Below are positions 24,773-33,597 of a stretch of DNA of 64,000 nt, piece after piece. Made by a program: the position numbers and the translations under genes. Source of the DNA: a bacterium (GTDB lineage Bacteria; Fibrobacterota; Chitinivibrionia; Chitinivibrionales; Chitinivibrionaceae); assembly GCA_020048285.1 (NCBI GenBank), contig JAIFMU010000052.1, forward strand, positions 1 to 64,000, read 5' to 3'. The notes below the pieces were generated by a model, which was not told the origin of the DNA, made no database searches, and saw only the letters and a list, made by a program, of their open reading frames with translations. The stretch's first letter is position 1, and each line of letters starts with the position of its first letter.

Positions 24773-26685
24773 GTACCCGCTGATTTGCTCTTGTATGAAG
24801 CAGTTACCGTAGCTTGAGTAGTTCCAATAGTATACGAGGTGAATGCCTTTGTCGGATCTACAATGCCCGAAATATCACCAATCCACCCAGCGAAAATGCT
24901 GTCTGGAGTTGTTTGATCCGCAATGATTGTCACTTTGGAACCGACTTTATAGGTTCCGCCACCAACTCCACGATTCACGGTGAGCGTCACACCATCGGTG
25001 TAGGTTGCGGTGATTGTGGTTGCTTTCGCTCCCATAGTCAGGATTGTTGGGGATTTGGTCGCATCGGCCAAACCAGCAATATCGCCGGTCCATTTGTCGA
25101 AAATTTTGTTGACGATTGCATCGGCTGTCACTTCGATTGCCATGCCCGCTTCATATTTGCCGTCACCCAATCCACTGTTCACGGTGAGGTCGTAGGTTGT
25201 GGAAGTTCCGCCGGTTCCGAGATCAAACTTACAGAGTGAACTGCTAAATTGAAGGTTGCTGATCGCAAGTCCCGACGTAGTCCCGTTGTACCATTTCGAA
25301 CTTGGCGCCGTTGCATTCGTAAACACGGCTCCATTTTTCGTGGTGAAAAAATCTCCCGATTGATACAGAATGTTATTGTTATCCGCTTCGACAATTTTCA
25401 GAAGAGGATTTCCTCCGGCGAGAGTATTTGTGTTGTTCGAAGTTTCAAGAACGTGCCAGATCAGCACACCTGAATTGGGAAATGTTCCGGCGTGGCCAGT
25501 TTTATTTCGTGCATCGATATAGAAATGTTCAGAACTTCCACCGGTGACCTTAGCGATTCCGCCCTTGTCACTCGGGGTGAGACTCACGGTCATGTTCGTT
25601 TTTCCCGTAAGATCCTGCGGAGTGATCCATCCGCTCAGTTCTTGGAAATAGGGATTGTACGGATGGGGGTTATTGGGATGATTCACCGAACCGAGCCCCA
25701 TCGTACAGTAATCCTTAATCCAGTCACCGCCTCCTGTTACGTATGAATAGAGGTCGGGATAGCCCAAAAGCATATGACCATTTTCATGAACAAAGGTTCC
25801 CAGAGTCATTTTTGATCCCATATCGGTGATTTGATACTTGGAGAACGTTTTCCCTCCGTAGGTGACCATACTGGTCTGGCTTTGGTGAGGCCACATACCT
25901 TTTGCCCACGTACCGCTGCTTCCCCCTGCGTAAAAGAGGTTCAGTGGAACTGATCCATTTGCCATGGTAAGTGATGAAAAATCAAATCCTTTGGCATTCA
26001 TATCCGCCAGTGCTTCCTGAATCAGTTCCGATGCGCGCTGACCGTAGTTCACATTTTGATCATCGTAATAGCTAAAGGGGTGTTTTGCGCGGTAGTACCC
26101 GTATAACACGGTGCTGTAGTTCAATTTACCACTCGAAACATTAGAGAACCATTTTTTTGCCGAAGAGACATTGCCGTCACCGGCGTAGGTGTCGCTGTTG
26201 AGAAAGTTTTCCACTGTAGAAGAAGAGATCGTTCCTGGACGATCAGAGAAATCCACAATGATTGTCACACCCTTGAATGTTCCCACCATCGGCAGCGGCG
26301 CAATAGCCGATCGCGATTTCGAACCGCGATCCAACATTTGACGGGTTGAATCGGCAATCCGTTCAATCGTTGCAATATTCAGGTCGAGGTGCTTTTCGCG
26401 AAACGACCGCGATGCAGATCCCGTGGCACGATACACTTCCGCGGGAACAAACGCGGAACCTGCACTGTTGAGATCGACGTAGCGGATCCAACCGTCATCG
26501 CCGCGAACCACCGTGAAACCATCGTTCGTTTCAGCGCGAATATAAAACTCATCGCCGTAGAGTTTTACCGGAACAACCGAACCATCGGGCTGTTTGAAAT
26601 CAAACTGATCGCCGTTGTACGGGCGAGCAGTGAGCGCGCCGACCAAGATCAAAATGACCATGGTGATTTTAAAGAGATTCTGCAT
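23791..26685 (-). CDS. Secreted M6-family metalloprotease with three bacterial repeats
   Basis: An exported zinc protease of 964 residues (immune inhibitor A class). A signal peptide (1-20, ILILVGALTA) is followed by the family's N-terminal PYNGDQFDFKQPDGS region and the zinc site HENGHMLLGYPD near residue 310. Three repeats (VNSGLGDGKYEAG, VNRGVGGGTYKVG, VNSGTGSGSFATG starts) each contain a F-D/A-x-W-T/I-G-D core. A beta-sandwich and sorting-type tail, nearly identical to that of the subtilisin gene, ends the protein. AAGGAGG lies at the right distance before the ATG at 26685, which decides the start against a frame 37 codons longer. Confidence 0.9.
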   Translation of the reverse strand: MQNLFKITMVILILVGALTARPYNGDQFDFKQPDGSVVPVKLYGDEFYIRAETNDGFTVVRGDDGWIRYVDLNSAGSAFVPAEVYRATGSASRSFREKHLDLNIATIERIADSTRQMLDRGSKSRSAIAPLPMVGTFKGVTIIVDFSDRPGTISSSTVENFLNSDTYAGDGNVSSAKKWFSNVSSGKLNYSTVLYGYYRAKHPFSYYDDQNVNYGQRASELIQEALADMNAKGFDFSSLTMANGSVPLNLFYAGGSSGTWAKGMWPHQSQTSMVTYGGKTFSKYQITDMGSKMTLGTFVHENGHMLLGYPDLYSYVTGGGDWIKDYCTMGLGSVNHPNNPHPYNPYFQELSGWITPQDLTGKTNMTVSLTPSDKGGIAKVTGGSSEHFYIDARNKTGHAGTFPNSGVLIWHVLETSNNTNTLAGGNPLLKIVEADNNNILYQSGDFFTTKNGAVFTNATAPSSKWYNGTTSGLAISNLQFSSSLCKFDLGTGGTSTTYDLTVNSGLGDGKYEAGMAIEVTADAIVNKIFDKWTGDIAGLADATKSPTILTMGAKATTITATYTDGVTLTVNRGVGGGTYKVGSKVTIIADQTTPDSIFAGWIGDISGIVDPTKAFTSYTIGTTQATVTASYKSKSAGTTYAITVNSGTGSGSFATGTQVTITADAPAAGKTFDRWTGDANLLADSTKSTTTLTVGTKEASVTALYKSTVVLDTSKLSVNLLGHSGWESGADEYGSISTIDTSDLTKKAEGKFSTVADDIAAEKYSWAKMTSYLAKALTGVTLLKVTYTSDKPVTMVLEQTGLSEAGTAYGFELPAGTNRTEYLTLDQFKQPSWITTAQKAALDLTQVKAIGFEAVSKNAATTIAVTELKAQNYVVDPVGVVSHITKFTALQLAGISSGNLNLQIPTAGTYAIAIYSLTGRQLFRETRSLSAGAVAIPSGLTNSGIYLISVEGAGFKGMFKGVVR

Positions 26686-27038
26686 AGGTCCTCCTTGTAG
26701 GATTTTTGCGTTACTATTGAACTTGGTCCATTCTACAAATTCTACAAACCGCCCCGAAGGAAGTTCAGAACCAGATTTTTCACAAAGATTGTGCATATTA
26801 AACTCCAGTACACTCTATTTTGACACAAACACAAAATCAAATTTGGAAATTTTTATGAATACCAAAAAAATTCTAACCGGAACACAATTCTACCAATAAC
26901 TGACCTAAATATAACAATCAATTGACAACAATGCACAAATATGTCACAATTGGAAATTTTTTAGAATATATTCTCCCTATAGACCGAGTTCGCGATAACC
27001 ATTTTTTGATCTACACTACTTACCGAAGGAGGTTCCTT
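26686..27038. other. Divergent promoter region between two protease genes
   Basis: These 353 AT-rich bases separate the M6 gene (-) from the metzincin gene (+). The plus-strand promoter at 26922 lies here. No gene is supported; the long frame across the right half lacks a ribosome site until 27026. Confidence 0.5.
26922..26950 (+). promoter_or_regulatory. Candidate promoter of the metzincin gene
   Basis: A perfect -35 TTGACA (26922-26927), 17 bases and CACAAT (26945-26950) lie about 90 bases before the GTG start. Confidence 0.5.
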
Positions 27039-28952
27039 GTGAACGTGATACAAATCGCCGCTGCAATAGTCATCATCGTCACCACACTCTCTGCGCGATC
27101 TGAATATATCGACCAAGGGTTAATTGCCATGGGTTCGCAGGACAGCGACCTGGGCACAGTGGTTGTAAATTTCAGCGGAACCGACACGATTCGCCAATCC
27201 TTTCGAATCAAGCCAAATGACCCTCTCGCAGATAGTGTGCGACTTCACTACCTCATGCTGAAAAGTTACTACTGGGCCGGAACCGGCGCATCGCTTACGA
27301 TTCGCGTTTGCGAAGGATCCACGATCACACCGGGGAAAGAGATCTACCGCAATTCTTTGAATCGCAAGCTCGACCCGAGCCACAGCTCGTTCGATGGCAC
27401 TTCCATGATCGATGCACCTTCCGGCGTGACCTACCACCAGTTTGCGGATTTCAAAGTGGTGGACACCACGGGAACAATCGGCGTGATCGATCCAGAAGAC
27501 ACGCTTGTCGATATCTATTCCGGCCTCAAACTGAAAACAGGAAAAGAGTACTGTTTTGAAATTATTGTGGATTCGATTGTGAACAGAAGTTATGGGTTCT
27601 ACGAATCAAAATCGCCCTACATCGGTGGATTCGTAAACAAAGTGGGCGGGCCGTCCAACAAAAACAGCCTCTGGTTCAAAACATGCGGTACGGCAATTTC
27701 ACGAATGAAAAAAACTACCGTCTGTTCAGATGAAAGAAATCAGTTTTTGCTCGACACGTGCGGCCATTTTTTCGCGGACAAAATGGTGGGAATTAAGACC
27801 ACCGAATATGTAAAGATTCCGAAATCATCTTCATTGACACCGGTGATTCAAAACGGCGCAATCGCTTCGGTGACCAAATCGATCGCCGGAGATTCCCTGG
27901 TTCTAGCACTCACGGGAATCGCCGAAGGAATAACAAATCTCTTCCTCCTGAATGGAACAGACACGGTGAGCATGATTCGCGTTACCACCACCAAACGCAA
28001 GCACATAGATGTCTCATTCACCTATATCAATTTCCCCACAGAAACGGATCATCCCTTGAGATCTCAGGCGTGGGCAGATTCAATAACCGATTCGATTTCC
28101 ACACTCTACGCAGGGATCAACGTGCAGTTGCACTGGAAATTCAACGGGAATCGCGAATACTTATGGGATTTTGACAAGGATGGAACGAGCTACGAATCGG
28201 ATGGCAGAGAGCGGTGGAGCCCTATCGACAGCGGAATAATTCCCAACCCCACAACGGTGTATTCAAATCTCTTTTTGATTCGCAACAAAACCGCCCTCGA
28301 AGGGTACGACGGCAACGGAGGCGGAAGTTCTCGCGGCATGGGCGGAGCAGACAAAAAGCCCGTTCGCGGCGCGTACAAAGCGATCAACGTAAGCTATACC
28401 GATGGAAAATACACCGGCCATTCCGTTGCCGCCTGCGTAAGCACATTGGCTCACGAACTGGGACACAACCTCGGACTCGGGCACTGCACAAGACACAATA
28501 CACTTCACTATCCCGTTGCCTATGACTATCTTAATATCATGAAAACAGGCCGCGACGACGAGCGTTTTTTCGCTTCACAGTGGGATGTGGTTCATCGAGA
28601 AATAAAACTCGCCGAATCGCTAGGGGAATCGTATCCGCACGACTCGACAGTCGCAAGAATCACTCCCACAAAAATGCCGATTGCCGACGTGGTGGTTTCT
28701 GCAAATCCCGTGACACCCCACGAATCGCATATCGCCTTTGCATTCCCTTCAGGAACATCTCAGGCAACCCTGCGGATTTTTGATGCCACCGGAAATGTTG
28801 TTTTTGTTTCACAAACGGAATCAAATCAGATCCTTTGGGATTTAACCAACAGAAATGGCCTGCGCGTAGCGGGAACGTTCAAAGCTTCGGCGGTGATTGT
28901 TCACAAGGGCACAACAAAAGTGTGGCAGTCGATGATTGGGGTTCAGAAATAG
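27039..28952 (+). CDS. Secreted metzincin-type zinc metalloprotease
   Basis: An exported protein of 637 residues. A signal peptide (IQIAAAIVIIVTTLSA) starts the chain. The zinc site HELGHNLGLGHC, of the metzincin form HExxHxxGxxH, is near residue 475, and YLNIMKTG about 25 residues later supplies the Met turn. The last 80 residues (FDATGNVVFVSQTES...LWDLTNRNGLRVAGTFKASAVI) look like a FlgD-type Ig or sorting domain, different from the tails of the two proteases before it. The GTG at 27039 is chosen because AAGGAGG ends six bases upstream. The function would be extracellular protein breakdown. Confidence 0.85.
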   Translation: MNVIQIAAAIVIIVTTLSARSEYIDQGLIAMGSQDSDLGTVVVNFSGTDTIRQSFRIKPNDPLADSVRLHYLMLKSYYWAGTGASLTIRVCEGSTITPGKEIYRNSLNRKLDPSHSSFDGTSMIDAPSGVTYHQFADFKVVDTTGTIGVIDPEDTLVDIYSGLKLKTGKEYCFEIIVDSIVNRSYGFYESKSPYIGGFVNKVGGPSNKNSLWFKTCGTAISRMKKTTVCSDERNQFLLDTCGHFFADKMVGIKTTEYVKIPKSSSLTPVIQNGAIASVTKSIAGDSLVLALTGIAEGITNLFLLNGTDTVSMIRVTTTKRKHIDVSFTYINFPTETDHPLRSQAWADSITDSISTLYAGINVQLHWKFNGNREYLWDFDKDGTSYESDGRERWSPIDSGIIPNPTTVYSNLFLIRNKTALEGYDGNGGGSSRGMGGADKKPVRGAYKAINVSYTDGKYTGHSVAACVSTLAHELGHNLGLGHCTRHNTLHYPVAYDYLNIMKTGRDDERFFASQWDVVHREIKLAESLGESYPHDSTVARITPTKMPIADVVVSANPVTPHESHIAFAFPSGTSQATLRIFDATGNVVFVSQTESNQILWDLTNRNGLRVAGTFKASAVIVHKGTTKVWQSMIGVQK

Positions 28953-29292
28953 GCGGGTTGTTATCGTCCAAAGATACAAAAACGGGCGATGTGTTACCTT
29001 CACCCGAATTGCGTTTCACTTCCCACGTTGTTTTCTCTGGAACGTGGAATCGTTTAATCATTCGCCATGGTCTGAGTAAGTTGTTGGGTCATTTTATTGG
29101 CGGTGCACGGAGGGGACGAGAATGGGTTGATTGGAGTAGACAATATTCATGCAGAATACAGCATGGGGATAATCGCCCTTTTAAATGTGGAGAATATTGA
29201 GAAAATACTAGAAAGCATAACTAGATTAGGTATATTTGATGAATACAAAAGATACACCGTTTTCAACCTGATCTCTTGACTGGAAACATTCT
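28953..29292 (+). other. Gap before the TIGR02147 gene
   Basis: The 340 bases hold no terminator and no clear promoter. A frame ending at 29279 could give 38 residues from the ATG at 29163 (up to 60 from a TTG), with plausible composition but no ribosome site. It could be a decayed gene end or nothing. Confidence 0.35.
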
Positions 29293-30138
29293 ATGAAATC
29301 GATCTACAACTACATCTCCTATAGAGTCTACCTCGCCGATTACTACGCTTATAAAAAGAGCACAGAAAAGGGTTTTTCCTACCGTTCCTTTGCCGCCGAC
29401 GCGGGAATCAAACTGGCAAACTTTCTTCCGTGGTTGATCGACGGTTCGCGCAATCTTGCCGAATCGACCATACCCAATGTGATCGAAGCGCTCAAGCTGT
29501 CGCCGGAAGATGGTGAATACTTTACCCTTTTGGTAAGATTCGATCAGGCCAAGGCTCAGGAAGATCGCGAAGAGTATTTCGGGAAAATCGTATCGATACG
29601 TGCAGAAAAAGCGGTTCACTCGGTGGAAGAAAAACGGTACGACTATTTTTCAGACTGGACGGTGGTGGCGATCCGCGAACTGCTCAATGTGGTGAAATTC
29701 AATCCCAAAGATGAAGATGGCTACTATCGACTCGGATCAATGCTTCGCCCGCGAATATCCAAAACCGAAGCGCGCAAAGCGGTGATGTTGCTCAAGGATT
29801 TAGGATTTGTGGAAAAATGTCCCGACGGAACACTCCGACTCACGGCCCAGCAGGTTACCACTGGCGACGAAGCTCCGGGTTTTTTTATCCGCCAGTTTCA
29901 TCGACAAATGCTTGTGCGTGCAGCAGAGTCAATGGATATTTTTCCTTCAGAACTGCGCGATATATCAAGCGTTTCCATGAGTGTTTCTTCCGACGGCCAG
30001 CAAAAAGTAAAAGAGGCGATTCAGAAATTCCGTCGCGAAATAGAATCGATCGTTCGCGAAGATGCCGGTTCTGTTGACCGGCTGGTTCAGATGAACATCC
30101 AACTGTTCCCTCTCGCGGAGATTCCTCATGAAAACTAA
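29293..30138 (+). CDS. TIGR02147 family protein (DUF4423-like)
   Basis: A 281-residue cytoplasmic protein that fits TIGR02147, a paralogous family of Fibrobacter succinogenes also known from Bdellovibrio. Visible marks are YNYISYRVYLADYYAYKK at the N-terminus, FSYRSFAADAGIKLANFL, an LSPEDGEYFTLLVRFDQA block near 75, YYRLGSMLRPRISKTEARKAVMLLKDLGFVEK (a winged-helix-like piece near 140-175), and FHRQMLVRAAESM. The helix-turn-helix-like stretches suggest a regulator, but the family role is not established. Its end overlaps the start of the next lipoprotein gene by 11 bases, so the two are translated together. Confidence 0.85.
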   Translation: MKSIYNYISYRVYLADYYAYKKSTEKGFSYRSFAADAGIKLANFLPWLIDGSRNLAESTIPNVIEALKLSPEDGEYFTLLVRFDQAKAQEDREEYFGKIVSIRAEKAVHSVEEKRYDYFSDWTVVAIRELLNVVKFNPKDEDGYYRLGSMLRPRISKTEARKAVMLLKDLGFVEKCPDGTLRLTAQQVTTGDEAPGFFIRQFHRQMLVRAAESMDIFPSELRDISSVSMSVSSDGQQKVKEAIQKFRREIESIVREDAGSVDRLVQMNIQLFPLAEIPHEN

Positions 30139-31543
30139 TATTCTGATTATCGTTTTACTGATTCTCGCAGGGTGTAGTAGCTCTTCAAACGTGGCGAGTG
30201 GAAGTTCCACCACCGTGGGAAATCCGATGATCATTGGGGTCGCTTCGGTGAACGGCAAGCCGTTGGTTAACGCAGAAATCTATCTGCTCGACACCAATTT
30301 TATCCCTTCAAATCCAGACACACTCAAACCGATTTTGACTGATCAAAATGGACGATTCGTTTCCGATGATCGAAAAGCAGGAATCTGCCGAATCTCCATG
30401 ATCGATTCTTCGGGATCAGTGGGATCAATCGGTGATTTTGAAATTACCGGAGATACGGTACCTGTTCAACTGCACGGAACTACATTTGGAATCGTCACAA
30501 CTGGAAACAGCGAAATCCTCATGATTCCCGGAACCCCTTTCAAATCAGTGGGATCAATTGCCCTCCCTTCAGGCGACATTCCTTCGGTTGTAACCATTGA
30601 TTCCGTGGGGACAGTTTCAACGATCGGAACAGATTTGCAGGTTATCGCCGGTGAATCAATTTCAATCACACGCGGGTTTAGTTGGAGAGAACTAACCACA
30701 CCGCTCTTTGCCAGTGCTCCTTTCGTGGCAGAAACAGAAAATGGTGTACTCTTTATGGCCGCCGATTCGCAGATTTTCCATCGCAGTGACAATGGCCCCT
30801 GGACTAAAAAAATATTCAGTAACATGCTCATAACTGATGTTATTATGATGGATTCAAGCATCTGGGCAAATACGACGAATGGCATCGTCAAAATGGACAA
30901 AAGCGGGTCAACGCTCTATACCAGTGCCAATTCCCCGCTTTCGCTTCCAAATAGTAACGCTATTGCAAGAGAAAACGGTGTTTTCTATGCTTTAAATGGA
31001 TCGAAGATCTACTCATTCGATGGAGCGAATTGGGACTCCACTGCACTTTCGCGGGATAGTGCCCATACAGTCACTGCACTCGCAGCGATAAACGCGAAAC
31101 CAATCATAGGAACGAACACAGGAAATCTTTATATTAGTCAGAGTTCCGCGTGGGTTCAGTACAAAATTCCATCTTTCGCGAGTGATACAATCCAATGGGT
31201 TTTCCCTGTTTCAGACACAAAAGTTTGGGTAGGGAGTAGCTCTAAACTCGTTCTGTGGGATCTCTCTCTGAATGCGCAGATCGACATACTAGACCCGGAT
31301 GCAGCAATTCGCGATGCTCACTACGACCGGCGTTCCGGTTCACTCTGGATTTTAGGTTCTGGATTCATTACCCGTTTTGACTCAACCGGGGAGCTACAGG
31401 CAGTAACGACCAAAGATATTCCCGATCTAACAGAGGTCTCTTCGATCGGTGGTGGTGGAACACCTGATAAGATTTTCATCTCTTCACCAAATGTAGTTAT
31501 TGAAATCGGTCGGCTCTGCGTAGGGCAGAGTTCTACATTTTGA
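30128..31543 (+). CDS. Lipoprotein with carboxypeptidase-regulatory-like and propeller-like domains
   Basis: A 471-residue exported lipoprotein with lipobox LAGC after a 14-residue hydrophobic stretch. Residues about 35-110 (TVGNPMIIGVASVNGKPL...AEIYLLDT...DQNGRF) resemble a carboxypeptidase regulatory-like beta-sandwich. The rest has repeated blades (GNLYISQSSAWVQY, VWVGSSSKLVLWD, SLWILGSGFITRFD) that suggest a beta-propeller of the WD40 or two-component-sensor kind. It is coupled to the TIGR02147 gene. A small hairpin (CTCTGC/GCAGAG, 31513-31529) overlaps its end. The ligand is unknown. Confidence 0.72.
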   Translation: MKTNILIIVLLILAGCSSSSNVASGSSTTVGNPMIIGVASVNGKPLVNAEIYLLDTNFIPSNPDTLKPILTDQNGRFVSDDRKAGICRISMIDSSGSVGSIGDFEITGDTVPVQLHGTTFGIVTTGNSEILMIPGTPFKSVGSIALPSGDIPSVVTIDSVGTVSTIGTDLQVIAGESISITRGFSWRELTTPLFASAPFVAETENGVLFMAADSQIFHRSDNGPWTKKIFSNMLITDVIMMDSSIWANTTNGIVKMDKSGSTLYTSANSPLSLPNSNAIARENGVFYALNGSKIYSFDGANWDSTALSRDSAHTVTALAAINAKPIIGTNTGNLYISQSSAWVQYKIPSFASDTIQWVFPVSDTKVWVGSSSKLVLWDLSLNAQIDILDPDAAIRDAHYDRRSGSLWILGSGFITRFDSTGELQAVTTKDIPDLTEVSSIGGGGTPDKIFISSPNVVIEIGRLCVGQSSTF

Positions 31544-31615
31544 CGAGACAAGATGATCTTGCGAAAGTGTTGCAGGGTGAAATTACAGAAAGAAAATAGC
31601 CGATTCGGGGGTAGT

Positions 31616-31975
31616 ATGAAAAAAGGGTTTGCACCGGATGTGTCGCGATTTATTCGTAACCATTCCAAAGAGATGGAACGTATCGTGGCAGAGCGCGATA
31701 CTATCGCCGATCGCGCTGATCATTTTGTCATGATTGGATTTCTTCAGAACGAACGAATGGCCCACTTACACGTGCTTTTGGCCATAATCGGATTTCTTTT
31801 GATCTCGTTAATTCTTATCGTTCTTGCTCCTCAAATTGGCACGTTCGTGCTCTTTTTACTCTTTGTGGGGCTTCTAATTCCCTATGTTTTCCACTATGTT
31901 TTTCTCGAAAATACGATTCAACGATGGTATGAAATCTATCGCGAACTGGAAGATATTGATTCTCAGGTGCGGTGA
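31616..31975 (+). CDS. Small membrane protein of unknown function
   Basis: I do not recognise a family. The 119-residue product has a charged N-terminal helix (about 1-50, rich in E, R, D), two adjacent hydrophobic segments (about 53-75 and 80-100) and a charged C-terminal tail (RWYEIYRELEDIDSQVR). It would be an inner membrane protein with both ends in the cytoplasm. The start at 31616 is preceded by GGGGG; an upstream ATG at 31553 has a poorer site. Confidence 0.6.
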   Translation: MKKGFAPDVSRFIRNHSKEMERIVAERDTIADRADHFVMIGFLQNERMAHLHVLLAIIGFLLISLILIVLAPQIGTFVLFLLFVGLLIPYVFHYVFLENTIQRWYEIYRELEDIDSQVR

Positions 31976-32062
31976 TTTTTCGCAAAGGAGCCTACGGATT
32001 CAGGCTCGAACATCGAATCCTCTAGTGATTACTGGCGTTTCCTTCAAATCCTGAAAATAAAA

Positions 32063-32086
32063 ATGGGCGAATCGAAATTCGCCCAT
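32063..32086 (-). terminator. Terminator of the YD-repeat-like gene
   Basis: A perfect 10-bp stem (32063-32072 with 32077-32086) closes on a four-base loop. On the minus strand it is followed by TTTTTATTTT. Confidence 0.8.
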
Positions 32087-32121
32087 GAACACGTTTTGGT
32101 ATACCGCGAAAATCGCCGGTG

Positions 32122-33336
32122 TTATTTCTGTCCGGCTAGTTTCAAGAGTCCGATCTGTTTTCCCTTGAAAAATGCGATGGTCACAAGAGGTTGATTGCGC
32201 GAAAGACCTTCGAGTGAAATGGTTGATTCACCGCGAATTTCTCGAATTATCCGACCGTTCATCCCCACGATAATCAATCGATCGACCTGCTGACCACGAC
32301 AAACAATCATGTCCCCGGAACTTTGCATCTGAAGTGAATTATTCAGTTTTGCCACTGCGGGAAGAGTTGGGGTCGAACCTGCCACGAGAGGATTATCTCC
32401 GTAGAAATAGATTTCATCCCAAATGGCCATGGTACTGCTTCCGGTGCCGTAGTGAAGAATTTCGTGGCGACCGGTGAGAAGCGAATCGGTCCATTCGTAG
32501 GTAGCAATGGTGTAGTAAAGCGTGTCCCAGATTTGTCGCGCACCATCCCAGCGACGCTTCGTTTGTTTCTGTATCTGATTCTTGTCGTTGTAGATCGCCA
32601 CCCACTGTGTGTCCTGTGAAGTAGTGCTCCACGTGTCGCCAAACGGGGAGAGCGAGTGAGCTGTGACGCTCTTTTGAACATCATCGTACTCATAGGCAAT
32701 TGAATCAATGGCGCGAACCCACGGAAATGAGTGGAACAGATCGGCGGTGTAACGGATCAGTTTTGTGCCGGTTTTTCTGCCCGATTCATCGTAGGAGTGG
32801 ATCGTTGTATCGGCGTGTTCCGTGGCCCAAAACAGCGGTCCTTCGTAGGTCCAATCCATGGGCGTTTTGACAATCTTTTCAATCTGACCATCTGGGCGAT
32901 ACCACGTTTCCCATTGGCAACTGTGGCGGGTGATCGCGGTGTCATTGGGAAGATCAATCACGGTTATTTTGTTCTGATCATAGGTGAATCGCGTTGTGCG
33001 AATCTTGCCGTTCGTGATTTTTGTGACCCGTTTCTGGTCGTCGAGATCCATGAATGGACCGTTGTAGTTGTTGTTCATTATGATGCGATTGGTCAGTGAA
33101 TCGTAGGCGTAGTTGAATTTCAGCATGATTGCCGCTGTGTCCACATCCGAGCCGGTTGAACCGTTTACTGGGCCCTGAGTTCCGGGAGTGACACCGCGCT
33201 TGGTGTAGACACCGGTACAGGTGATCGCGTCGGTGAACGAAATATTTTCGAGGTCGCGATTGGTGTATTCGCCAAATTTAATATCCTGGGCGGTTACAAT
33301 TGAGGCAATTGCCATGGTAAAAAGTATCTGTTTCAT
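32122..33336 (-). CDS. Secreted YD-repeat-like protein with C-terminal sorting-type domain
   Basis: A 404-residue exported protein. The signal peptide is MKQILFTMAIASIVTAQ. The middle shows degenerate YD/RHS-like units: YDSLTNRIIMNNNYNG, DDQKRVTKITNGKIRTTRFTYD, YDESGRKTGTKL, IYNDKNQIQKQTKRRWDG. Similar solitary YD proteins are common in Bacteroidetes and Fibrobacter, with no known function. The last 65 residues (VDRLIIVGMNGRIIREIRG...SLEGLSRNQPLVTIAFFKG) look like a surface-sorting beta-sandwich. The ATG at 33336 has GGAGAAAC upstream. Confidence 0.65.
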   Translation of the reverse strand: MKQILFTMAIASIVTAQDIKFGEYTNRDLENISFTDAITCTGVYTKRGVTPGTQGPVNGSTGSDVDTAAIMLKFNYAYDSLTNRIIMNNNYNGPFMDLDDQKRVTKITNGKIRTTRFTYDQNKITVIDLPNDTAITRHSCQWETWYRPDGQIEKIVKTPMDWTYEGPLFWATEHADTTIHSYDESGRKTGTKLIRYTADLFHSFPWVRAIDSIAYEYDDVQKSVTAHSLSPFGDTWSTTSQDTQWVAIYNDKNQIQKQTKRRWDGARQIWDTLYYTIATYEWTDSLLTGRHEILHYGTGSSTMAIWDEIYFYGDNPLVAGSTPTLPAVAKLNNSLQMQSSGDMIVCRGQQVDRLIIVGMNGRIIREIRGESTISLEGLSRNQPLVTIAFFKGKQIGLLKLAGQK

Positions 33337-33597
33337 CTGTTTCTCCATTCGAGAAAATGTCAATACGACTCAATGATACACAAAAAATAACGTTTTGTGA
33401 AATGAACTGTCGCGAAAGGGAAAATGTGAACGAATTACTTCTTTTGTGTAGAGTACTCGCAATAATATTCAGAAAAAATTCAGAAATCCACAGGTTCTTT
33501 ATAGGTATTTCGATGATAAAAAGTGAAAATAGTTCAGATGGAAATCTGCCGAGACTCGGTCCTGTTGTATCTTTTCACAAACGAAATGAGGTTCCCA

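Noticed and set aside
29097-29279. Small gene before the TIGR02147 gene
   Set aside because: Composition is plausible, but it has no ribosome site or recognisable start; mentioned only within the gap entry.
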